From Plectosphaerella cucumerina (taxonomy: Eukaryota; Ascomycota; Sordariomycetes; Glomerellales; Plectosphaerellaceae): 64,000 bases of DNA. Shown here piece after piece: positions 42,886-53,168 of this stretch. Numbering within the stretch: the first letter of the stretch is position 1; every line of letters starts with the position of its first letter. The translations under genes and the position numbers were made by a program. Below the pieces are notes generated by a model. The model saw only the letters and a list, made by a program, of their open reading frames with translations. It was not told the origin of the DNA and did not search any database. Where the stretch lies: NCBI GenBank assembly GCA_020746995.1, contig JAGPXD010000003.1, positions 868,001-932,000 on the forward strand. Reading direction: 5' to 3'.

Positions 42886-44195
42886 ATGGTCAACCTCAAG
42901 AACCTCGCCGCCCTCGCCGGCGCTCTCCTGCCCTTCGGCCTCGCCGCGCCCCTCGAGGCCCGCGAGCAGCTCCCGGATGTCGAGAACAAGTACATCATCA
43001 CCCTGAAGCCCGGCATCTCCTCCCCTGAGGTCGAGACCCATCTCTCCTGGGTCGCCGACGTTCACAAGCGCAACATTGCCCGCCGCGATGTCGACCTCGC
43101 CGGTGTGGAGAAGACCTACGACATTGCCGACTTCCACGGCTACGCCGGTACCTTCGACGAGGCCACCATTGAGGAGCTCAAGAGCAACCCCGACGTGAGT
43201 GCCGCAGAAGTATGGAAAACTCATGTTCTGACAAGTTTCTAGGTCGCCTCCGTCGAGCCCGATGCGATCTACACGCTCGATGCCTTCGTCACCCAGACCG
43301 GCGTGACCCACGGCCTCGGCTCCATCTCCAGCCGCGCCCCCGGCTCGTCCAGCTACCGCTACGACGACTCCGCCGGCGCCGGCACCTGGGTCTACGTCGT
43401 CGACAGCGGCATCAACATTGCCCACAACGAGTTCGGCGGCCGCGCCGTCCGCGGTTACAACGCCGTTGGCGGAGCCTTCTCCGACACCCTCGGCCACGGC
43501 ACCCACGTCGCCGGCACCGTCGGCGGCCGCACCTTCGGCGTCGCCAAGGCCACCACTCTCGTCGACGTCAAGGTCTTCTCTGGCCGTACCGGTTCCGCCA
43601 GCGTCATTCTCGACGGCTACAACTGGGCCGTCAACGACATCATCACCCGCGGCCGCCAGCGCCGCGCCGTCGTCAACCTGTCCCTCGGCGGTCCCGTCTC
43701 CTCCGCCTGGGCTACCGCCGTCAACGCCGCCTTCAGCCAGGGAATTCTCAGCGTGGCCGCTTCGGGCAATGAGAACCAAGCCGCGACCAACCGCTCGCCT
43801 GCCAACGTTCCCAACGCGCTCACCGTTGGCGCTATCGACTCGGCCTGGACCCAGCCCAGCTACAGCAACTACGGCCCGGCTGTCGACATCCTCGCCCCCG
43901 GCTCGAACGTCATCTCGGCCGCGCATACCTCCAACACTGGCAGCGTGGCTAACACTGGTACCTCGATGGCCGCTCCTCACGTTGCCGGTCTTGCTGTCTA
44001 CCTTGCTGCTCTCGAGAACATCAACACCCCTGCTGCGCTAACCAGCCGCATGTACGTCACTGATCACACCGCTGCTCCTAAACTCACAAGAAACCATGCT
44101 GACTTGACTTCCACAGCCTGGCTCTTGCCACCACTGGCCGTGCCACCACCCGCCAGAACACCGTCAACCGTGTCGCCTACAACGGCAACGCTTAA
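42886..44195 (+). CDS. Proteinase K-like subtilisin, family S8
   Basis: Three exons, 42886-43194, 43243-44051 and 44117-44195, with introns of 48 and 65 bp, give 398 residues. A signal peptide (MVNLKNLAALAGALLPFGLAA) is followed by an I9-type propeptide (KYIITLKPG...VEKTYDIADFHGYAGTF). The catalytic domain carries Asp157 in VVDSGI, His188 in GHGTHVAG, the oxyanion Asn279 in ASGNEN, and Ser344 in GTSMAAPHVAGL. The enzyme is a secreted alkaline serine protease made as a zymogen, in the proteinase K group common in fungi that degrade host or dead protein. The third exon is short and finishes with VNRVAYNGNA. Length and order match the family, and no damage is seen. The neighbouring M43 protease gene points away from it across 4 kb. 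Confidence 0.95.
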
Positions 44196-44707
44196 GAGAC
44201 GCGTAGAGACATGACCCTGGGGTGAGGGGATGAGATAAGAGGTTGATCTTGAGCAGAGAAGCATTTTTCGGGTCATCCATCTCTGTCCATAGCAACTGGG
44301 TACGCATATCAATGAACATATCATGACTTTCTGCCATTTACAGGATTACTATTCTGCATGCGGGGCAAAGGCGATCCTGGAAGGTTTGAAGAATCCTACA
44401 GCATGGATGCGAGAAACGTTTGCCAAACGTTTCCACAACGATTCCAGGGGCATATGCGAGCTCGCACTGTGCTGTCAGTGCGCTAACGTTCTTACCCGCA
44501 TTTAAGTGCTGTTCTGTTAGCGATACATCCTGCGCAAGCAGTGCAAGCTCTGCTATCAAACCAAAGGCTGCCGTGTGGAGTTTGACCCTGCCCTGGAGTG
44601 AGTGTCGGTGTGTTGCGTTTTGCTTTACCTGCACCTTCACCTCTCCTCAACCTTGCAACTTCTCCTCCAACATACACCACCATCGACTCCCAACACTCAC
44701 CCTGCAG

Positions 44708-45729
44708 CCAACAAGTCAGACGCCTACATCGAAACGTCCTACAAAGGCCCCGTCGGCCCCCTCCAGCACCGCTGCCCGCTATGCACAGCGACAGGCCCCA
44801 AACTTCTCGAGTGCGCCGGCTGCCACGCCGCCCGCTACTGCAGCCGCGAGCATCAGGTCGCCGACCGTCCCCGACACAAGCGACTCTGCAAGACCATCAA
44901 AGAAGGCCGCGCCGAGACGGCCAGGGAAGAGCACCTCATCCGTAACGCGACCGAGGACGACTACACCCCCGCCAATGCCTTCGAGACGGCCGTCGGCCTC
45001 TTCTGGGGTTACAAAAATACCCGCGACTACATGATCGCCCGTATGCGCCTAGCCGAGAGCTACCTTCTTCGATCTGGCTCCCTCAACGGCGTCCAGGAGG
45101 CCCTCGACCATATGCTCGACATGATTCAGGCTGTGCCGGAAAGACAAAGTCGGCTTGCGTAACTACGTGCCGGCCGCCATGCTCCGGCTCGACCGCGACC
45201 AGGACTGCTACGACTTTGTCAAGTGGTGGGCGACCTGCGACCCCGGCGGCAAGTACAACTGAATGGACACGACCCTGCCGCACCTCGACCTTCACGGCGC
45301 CGACGTCTTCGAAGACCCGGACTTTCTCATGGTCGGCCTGCCAGGGCTAAACCACCTCGTCTCCATTCTCCTGCTCAAGCTGAAGCTTATCTTCGACGTC
45401 CGCAAGATCCTGCGCCACCACTCCGATGGCTCGCCGCTGGGAACGCTCCGGAGCCTCATCTCCGCCAGTCTCCGGGAGAAGGACGAGCAGTCCCTTGCCG
45501 CCATCCAGGACACACTTCAGGCCCAAGTCATCAAGATTATTGCGGCCATCAACAGGACCAACAAAAACTTCATGGCCGATCTCGCCAATCCGCACAAGGC
45601 TTCATCAGCATGCCGGAGAACTACATGATGGGATCGCCGGAGGAGTCGGCCCTTGCGGTGCAGAGCTCGTATGCGGCTTTCTGGACGACGGAAGGTGCCC
45701 TGGATCTGCTCAAGGAGTTCCGTACCTGA
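44708..45729 (+). pseudogene. MYND zinc-finger protein, broken copy 1
   Basis: The MYND finger (CPLC, then CAGC, YCSREHQ, HKRLC) follows YKGPVGPLQHR, and the body has TPANAFETAVGLFWGYKNTRDYM, as in a fungal family of MYND-finger proteins of unknown role. Three lesions break it. An extra base near 45129 shifts the frame after LDHMLDMIQ, and the family text continues in the next frame (LCRKDKVGLRNYVPAAMLRLDRDQDCYDFVKWWAT). A TGA stands at 45260-45262 where Trp is expected. A base loss near 45598 moves the end (FISMPENYMMG...LLKEFRT) into a third frame, ending at 45729. No ATG lies just before the finger; the start may be in an upstream exon, since a possible intron ends at CTGCAG 44707. Confidence 0.75.
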
Positions 45730-46216
45730 GCAAGCAGATCTGTTGGAGGAACACAGAGGCGTCAAGAAGACCACAGGCAAGAGTCTGTCAGGACCGTGGC
45801 CGGGCTGCTGGAGGAATCCACACACCTTCTTGATCTTCGGTGTGGCTGAAGATTTGACAAATTCCTATAGAAACTTCGAAAAGCATTCAATATGTCTGCT
45901 GGATTCTTCCGTACGTTCCTTCCCGTTCTTCGCCTTATGAATCGATGGCATGAGGGTTCCAGATTGATGTCACGTCTTCCATGGTAGGTACTGCCTTCCC
46001 AGTGCCAGCTGTCAGCATGTGTGCCGATGTCAATGTGTTGTCCACAAAGATAAGCCCGATGTGCCCCTCCTTCCCCCCATCTCCTCCCTTGCAGTGTGAC
46101 TTCAACCTCATCTGTCCCACCACATCCGACCTTCAACTTTCATCACCCTCTCCATCCTCTTCCCACCTCCCCTTCAAGTGATCGGCGGCCCCGACAGACA
46201 CGCAATTCCCGCAGAC

Positions 46217-47623
46217 ATGGCGGACGGCTACAGAGGCCCCGTCGGCCCCCTCATCCATCGCTGCGCGCTCCCCAGCTGCACGGCGACCGGCGACCAGGTC
46301 CTCAAGATATGCCCCTGCGAAGCAGTCCGCTACTGCAGCAGCAAGCACCGAAACCTGCACCGGAACAAGCACCGAGGCTTGCACGATGCCATTGCAAAAT
46401 CCCGCCGCCTTCGTCGCCATATGGGACGCCCAGATGCGCTTCGTCGACCCCAACGATGGCCCGGGGGACCACTTTGAGAGACACCTCGGTCAGCTCTTCA
46501 CCATCCCAGAAGCCGATGTCTACGTAGGCATGCGGTATACCCTGTACTCCAAAGGCTACATGAAGCCGAACACGCTCCAGGGCGTGGAGATGGCCCACCG
46601 CGAGCTGGACGACATGCTGCAATTGGGCATCCGATCACTCCACTTCAATCAGAGATTCAGCATGATCTTTTCCTCGGACATACCCATCCTGAAGCTGCGC
46701 CTGGACCAGGATGCGCAAGGCTTTTCCTTCCTTAAGTCATGGAAGGAGCACGCCCTAGATGAAATGAGCTTCAACTTTGAGCACGAGTCCAGCCCGTACG
46801 ACCAGATCGTACACGAGAACGAACGAATCGACATTGGGGTTTGCTTCGCCGTTCTCCTCTTGAGGCTGAAGCTCCTCATCGACATCCGCAACCTCAGGGT
46901 CGCCCGCAGAATTCTGCAGCGCACCACGCTCCCGGGCGAGATTTGTCGCCTCATCGAGCTCCGCAGCCCCCTGACGCGCCAGCTGCTGGACGATCCTCCC
47001 GAGGTCCTTGCCAAGAAGGAGACGAACCTCCTCTCTGACGTCCGCGTCATCAGTCTCCGTCCCAACACGAACCCTCCATCAACAAGGACTTCTTCAATCC
47101 AGACAGACGCCTCCAGTTGCAAGAGGAATTTGACAGCCCCAGATTCTACGACTCTCGCTTTACCACGGTATTCAATGTCATGTACCCCAAGCTCCGGGAG
47201 CTGGAGGGCGCCATCGACCTGCTCAAGAGCGCCCGCGCCCTCACTGGGGTGGCAAACAAGCAGGAGGATCCCCCGTGGCCCCTTCGCGGGATGGAGGGGG
47301 ACCACTTGGGTTGCGGTTGCGGCAAGCATGAGCTGCAGCCGTTCCGGCCAAAGCTTACAAGGCTCTTGAGATTTGTCGACCTCGCCCTCCGGGACGCCGT
47401 ATTCCTGGGTCGGGACGAGCACCGACCTTCGGAGAGGTAGCTGCAGAACCGCAAGCCACTCAAGAATTACGTCATTGCATACAGTCAGACCGGCGTGCAG
47501 GTCCCGCCGGAGGACAGGCCGGAGTGTGTCAAGCTGGCCTTGCCCACATGGCGAAAAGCCTCAGCCAAGAATGCGGAACTCGAGCGATCCGGAGATGTCA
47601 GCATGTCTGGGGCTGATAATTAG
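46217..47623 (+). pseudogene. MYND zinc-finger protein, broken copy 2
   Basis: Starts MADGYRGPVGPLIHRC at 46217 and has a MYND-like finger (CALPSC, ICPC, VRYCSSKH) similar to copy 1. After LHDAIAKSRR the family-like text moves to another frame (AIWDAQMRFVDPND...HFERHLGQLF), so a frameshift lies around 46390-46430. This frame stays open to about 47040. Then the sensible text (INKDFFNPDRRLQLQEEFD...YPKLRELEGAIDLLKSA) is again in another frame. That frame meets TAG at 47438-47440, with open sequence in the same frame beyond it to the TAG at 47621. It is a tandem paralogue of copy 1, also dead. An unrecognised multi-intron structure is less likely because no GT-AG pair fits the first shift. Confidence 0.65.
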
Positions 47624-48801
47624 GGGTCGGAGGAAGCTAGGTCTTGGATGTCTTCAGCATATCACAGGAACACCCTGGTCATGTAGTCGCGATCTTTTCC
47701 AAGCTCTTCGGGACACTTGGAGAAACTTGAAGAGGTAGCAAGAAATGGTGCGGCTACTGCTGAGGCATTATCAGGGTTGGGTTCTTGTCAATGTTGGTCG
47801 GTCGAGGCCCACTACTCTGGCATAGATGCGACGAGATGCCCGGCCTTCTCGCCGACCACTTCATCGAAGTAGATACTCAGACCATCGAAACCTTCAAGCA
47901 GACAATTCCCGTGATTCTCCAGGGTGCACCCCATCACCCCGAGATATCGAGCGAGGCACCACAAGACCGAAGCCGATGTTAGTTCTTCTCCAGTGTACAG
48001 ATTACCAGTAGCCACTGTCCCCCAGACTACAATCAAAAGTCAATATCGAAGCGGCAGACATGGCAGATACCGTAGGATTAGCTAAGACTCTCGTCCAAGA
48101 CGATCCATACCTCCAAACAAGTCAAGGCAGAGCAGCTGCGACTCTAGACTAATGTGTCAACAAAATGTTCGAACATCCTCCCTTTGACAGCCGTGATGGC
48201 TGGGTACGTTCTGCTGCTCGATGAGCCACTGGCGACAGATCTAGAGATGAACTCCGTGAGAACAGCAGCACTCGAGAGGCGGCTGTGATGGCGCCGCTGC
48301 CAGTCCGGCTGTTGAAACCTGGAGACCTCTGATGAAGCAGCCGCAGGTGATTCTCAACTCCTCCGTGAGCGACGTTCGGCCGCAGCTCGCCAGGAGGTCG
48401 AGACACCGAGCCACACGTCTGAAGCCGGACTTTCGCAAAGATGTCGAAGAGGGATCTGATGCCACCGAGGCTGTTTGGGCTTCTAGATGGTTCAGAGGTG
48501 TTATTAGCATTGCATTTTCCAAGACGCTCGCTGATGAATGCGCGGCACCCGTCGAGCTTGTAAACTCACCTTTTCGAAGACTTCCAAGCCCCCTGCCAAA
48601 TCAATATCACTTTCAAACACATCAAAACCCGGAACAGCGCGCCTCTCAAAGATGTAGTCTCAATTCCTTCTCGACTACGTCCCAAATGGTCAGTAAGTGG
48701 ATTTCTGCCTCACCGCATCCGCCACACATTCATCTTCCACCCCGGCTGTTCATGGCGATCCGTCCCTGTGCAGATGCCAAGGCCTCTCCCCCAATCCTCC
48801 T
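47624..48801. other. Intergenic, no gene seen
   Basis: Lies between the MYND pseudogene and the 3' end of Argonaute. Short ORFs on both strands show no family resemblance. No RIP signature. Confidence 0.5.
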
Positions 48802-51800
48802 CTAGATGTACCACATGGTGGTGTTGACCAGCTTGCGGTTGATCTCGTTAGACAGAGTAGTGCCCATGGGAAGCAGGGGAGCAGCGGGCTCCTTGCGAGC
48901 ATCGAAAGACGACGCATGAGTTCCAGAGCCCTCCTTCCTGCTAAGCATCTTGGGGTTAGGGACCTGCTTTGCGAGATCCTCGTGGCTGCGAGCGCGGGCT
49001 GCGGCGATATCGGCATAGTAGATGGCCGGGTGCAGGGAGACGGGAGTGGTACTGCGAGCGTACTGGTAGCATTGACCATAGATCATTGCCTGGAGCTGGT
49101 CGGGGTTGCACTTGTTCTCGTCGAGCAGGACATGGTAGTGAACAGGGCGAGCAGTGCCCTGGATAGCGGAGTGCGAGTTCAGGTAGAAGTCCCACTGGAA
49201 GGGGTGGCAGACCGTGGTCTCGACGAGAGTGCCAGGGTGGGGGTTGTCGTTCTTGTCGCCATGACCAGGGGCAGGGAACAGACGGATGTGGTGACGCTTG
49301 GTGGCCACGATGACGGTGATCTTGGGCTTCGGGACGTTCTCCTGGGGATACTTGGTCCTGAACCACTCCTTGAGGGCCTGCACCTCCGTCTCGATGACCA
49401 TACCAAACTGGCCCTCGGAGACACCGTCGCGGAAGTAGTAGATGGTCGAAGGGAGACCCTGGTATCCGACGCTCGCCTGCCACTGCGGGAGCATCTTGTT
49501 CATGAAGTCGACGATGTTCTCCTTCTTGACCATCTCAACGCGGTGACCGTTGGTCTGGACAACCGCAGCGTAGCGGGCGGCGTCCTTGTCCATAGACATG
49601 GTGAGGGCCGAGATAGAGGCGACGAGGTGCTCAAAGTCACCAGGGGGAGGGTGAGTGACGTCGGCTCCGATGATCATAGTGGGACCAGTAAAGAAAGCGG
49701 CCTTCATGTCCGAGACCACCTTCGTGGATGGGTGAGGCGTGCGGCAGGTGGTGCCACCAAGCTTCGAGTTGACCTTCATAGCCACGTTGGAGTGGTACTG
49801 GCCCTGGTTCTTGTCGACATGCTTGGAGAGCACGACCTGGGTGAGAACAGCGTTCTCGCACTCGGCAGCCGCCTTGATGCGCTCGTAGGTGCGAGCATCC
49901 TGGCGGCGGAGAACGACGAAGAGAATCTGCACAGGACCCTTCGAGGTGGCGATCTGCTTGATGGCGTCACGCACAGCCTGTCCAATGTTCCTGTTCTGAT
50001 CCATGATAACGAGAGGCTCACCACAAGGCTGGTTGCCGTGACCGGCGAAGGTCTGCGCAAAGGTCCTGATGAACGATTGAGCGCTGGGCTGCTGGCAGGC
50101 GCCCTCCAGCACAAGGATGCCCCAGTTCTTCAGCTGGAAGGGGGTAGGCCTCAGGAACTTGACACCCCTGAGATCCCAGCGACCGGTGAGCTTGGGCTCA
50201 AGGAACTTGTTGCCGAACTGCACGCGAGGAGGGGGGAGCAGGCGACCCTTGATCTTGGCCATGTTGGGGTCGAAGCGAAGACCGAAGGACTTGAGGTACG
50301 GGTCAGAATCCAGCTGGAGGAGCTCGCGAGACTTGCGGATGTTGTCGATGCGCTGCCTGGGGCGAGTGACGGCGGCCTTGATCATCTCAGCAGTTGCATC
50401 GGGATCCAGCTTGTAGGGGTAGCGCTGCATGCGCTCGACCATGCAAGCATCGATGGGGAACATGCCGGCCTTGACAGTGGTAACGACCGGCCAGTTGGGG
50501 AGCTGGACGCGGTACTTGTAGGTCTTGAAGTAGAAGTCGACGAGGCTGAGCTTCTGCTTGTCCTTGTGATCCTCGATGAAGACGGTCTTGGCCGTACCGC
50601 CCGCAGCACCGTACTTGGCGTTGAACTCGAATCCCTGGATGGAGTAGGGGCGGTTGTTGCCCGTCTTTCCACGGTGAGTGACAGTGAACTGAAGCCTCCT
50701 GAGACGCTGCAGGATGAGGAAGACCTCCGAGCGAGCGATGGTGCCGTTGGGCAGCTTGGTGGGCTTGGCCAGCTGCTCAAGCTCGGCGAAGGTCTTCTGC
50801 CTGAACTTGGGCTCCGACATCCAGATGAAGTGCTTGATGAAGGTCGGGAGACTTTGGCCACCGATGTAGAAGGCCGTGTTGGCGACATCGATGTTGATAC
50901 CGAGACTTCCATAGGAGTTCTCAACGGCTTGGTTCATCCTGACCGAAGCGTAGACACCCTTGACACACTCAAGGCAGTTGTTCAGTTGAGTGACGGTGTC
51001 CTTGGCAGGCGACTTGGGGTAGAAGTTGCGACGAATCGCGAGCAGGCGCTCGGAAGGACCCTGGCGGATGACGTGGTCCAGGAAGTTGAGAGCCTCCAGC
51101 ACCGCGGTGTTGAAGGAGACAGTGCCGTTGAGGTAGGCAGTGAGAACGGCCAGGTTGATCTCCGATGTCTGGCGGATGGTGAACTTGACCATCTTGGGCT
51201 CGCGCTTGCTTCCATCGCTGCGAGGGCCGAGATCGTGGTTGGAATCGAGCTCGATGCGCTCCTCATCGCGGTCGATCTTGCAGTTGGACCAGGCAAGCAT
51301 GGCGCCATCGTTGATGAAGGTGCCACCGTACTTGGACAGGCGCTTGCGAAGCTCGGGGTTCTCCCAGCAGCTGCGGATGACACCACGGCGGGCGGCCGAG
51401 GCGGGAGTGACGGAAACGTCGAATTGGTAGACCTTCATCTTGTCGTTGAAGGGCATGGCGCGGAACTGGTTGACCTGGATGTGCACCTCCTTGCCCGACT
51501 TGTTGAAGCCGGGGCGGCGGGCGAACTCGGAGAAACCAGCATTCTGTCCATGTCAGTGTCAAGAAGGGATGTTGAAGGAAGGGTATGAACGCTCACCTGC
51601 ATGCGGTCCTTGGTCATGTAGGCCTCAGCAGGGAGGTCGAGACGCTTGTTGCCCTTGTCGCGAGAGTCGCGGGCAGGATCGTAGCCAAGGGCAGGAGGGA
51701 AGTTGCCGCCCTTGGCAAGGCTACCGCCGATGGGCTCACGGGCGGGAGAGCCAGCACGAGAACCGGCGCGGGAACCGGCACGAGAGCCGGAGCGCGAGCC

Positions 51801-51836
51801 CGAAGGGCTGTTGCCAGTGTTGCCGGAGTTGCTCAT
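48802..51836 (-). CDS. Argonaute protein
   Basis: Two exons on the - strand, 51836-51597 and 51543-48802, with a 53 bp intron, give 993 residues. The N-terminus is low complexity with repeated GSRA units (residues about 13-32). Then come the N domain, the linker (AVENSYGSLGINIDVANTAFY), a PAZ domain (about 340-450, with VDFYFKTYKYRVQLPNWPVV), the MID region (QPCGEPLVIMDQNRNIGQAVRDAIKQ) and PIWI. The PIWI catalytic residues I assign are Asp708 (GADVTHP), Glu750 (HRVEMV), Asp786 (YYFRDGVSEGQF) and Asp925 (YYADIAAARAR). A DEDD tetrad, as described in Kluyveromyces polysporus Argonaute, implies slicer activity. The protein binds small RNAs and silences matching transcripts, as QDE-2 does in Neurospora quelling. 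Which fungal Argonaute clade it belongs to needs a tree. The C-terminus ends TTMWYI, near the family norm. Confidence 0.95.
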
Positions 51837-52405
51837 GGTGAATGCTGAAGGAACGGAGGGTCAGTAGTGTTCGGAGGAGTGGAAGAGTTGAGTGTTGTAG
51901 GAGGAAGCGTTGGGAAGAAGCCCGTTCGGTGTGAAGAAGTGATGAGAGGAAAGTTTGGTGGTGGAATCCTTTGGTGGGATGAGTGATGATTGGGGGAGTG
52001 TGTGGGAGAGTTGAGCTCGAGTGGAGGATTGGAAGGGAATTTTATAGCTTTCCGGAGGAGGCCAGATGATGACCGCAAGGAAGGGGCGCGGTTTCCAGGT
52101 GATGTTGTTTGGCAAAAACCGTTTGGAGTGTTTGGAGGGAGTTGCTGGCAGGGAATGCAAGCTTGCTGATGGAAATGGTCTTACCTGAGACTTTGGCAAG
52201 GTAATGCAGTTGTTTGCGTTTGGGGAATCGGGGATCCTGAAGAAGTTCAGAAGAAGGGGGAGTGGTGTGGAAGAAGTGTTGTAGGTAGAGACGGGGGGCT
52301 GTGGCAGTTGTTGATCTGAAAAGGGGGGGGAAGATGGGCGAGGCTGATGGTGGTTGTTGGTGGTGAGGAGGAAAAGAGAGAGGCTTGGGGGGCTCAGGGC
52401 TCAGA
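51837..52405 (-). promoter_or_regulatory. Long 5' leader region of Argonaute
   Basis: About 570 bp between the TATA box and the start codon, with purine-rich stretches on the + strand and no convincing ORF. An intron in the leader is possible, but I cannot place it. Confidence 0.4.
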
Positions 52406-52413
52406 TATTTATA
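52406..52413 (-). promoter_or_regulatory. Candidate TATA box of Argonaute
   Basis: TATAAATA on the - strand in the context CCCTATAAATATC. It is the clearest TATA element upstream of the gene and suggests a leader of about 540 bp. Confidence 0.45.
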
Positions 52414-53168
52414 GGGTTTCTGGGTGGTGATGGAACAACAAGAGGAAGGAGCGGATGCCGCTCCTGCCTGGGTTGTCGTCCCTTCCGGAGGTTGAAGACC
52501 GGCCGGGCCCCGACTGATTCAGCGGGAGCTGAGATCTTCCAGTTTGATATCCGGCTCCGGGCATCTACGGTATCATTCGGAGGGAAGGCGGGGGTCAGAA
52601 GAAGATGCCAACCCAGAGGGGAAAACTGTGCTTCTGTCCGGCTTGTTTGGGCCTCTTTACGCGTAAAGTTGCGCCGCAACATCACAGACCCTTCCACTTC
52701 TTGAGGATATCACAGCAAAGTTACGCCTGGATGTCGAAAGACCAAGCTCCTTCGGCTTTGGTGGGGTTGGAAAGACTAGCAGAACCCGCCGTGCTGCTTT
52801 GGGAATCAAGAAAGATGGCTTCCTTTGTGTCATACCAAAATTAGACCGAAAGTCATTCTGCCTGACTGGCATGGACATGCACGACATGAAGCGCAGGCAT
52901 CGCTGCTTCTACACGTCACCAGATAGCATTGCGTGGTGGGAAAGAACCCAGCTATAACAACATGGCAGGTACAAAGATCAGCAATCAACGCCATTGAGTG
53001 TTCACCAGGGAGATGGAACACTTGAAAACAAGGTCGAAACTTTGAACAGATTCCTCTGCAGCGAGACCGATCACATACAGACGTACCGGAAACATATCAT
53101 AACACCAAATCTCGGATCCAAGCTGATAAAAGCATACACCAGTCATACAGAGAAGCAACACCCATCAC
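52414..53168. other. Intergenic, no gene seen
   Basis: Upstream of Argonaute and downstream of the CorA-like gene. Small ORFs only, without family resemblance. Confidence 0.45.

Noticed and set aside
42853..43980. 375-codon frame on the - strand over the subtilase gene
   Set aside because: Shadow of the S8 gene: Gly/Asp/Val-rich composition with no domain, while the + strand has catalytic triad and introns.
48697..51588. Very long open frame (963 codons) on the + strand
   Set aside because: It mirrors Argonaute on the other strand. GC-rich codon use makes the complement open, and the predicted protein is a repetitive Val/Asp/Gly/Leu-rich text without family motifs.
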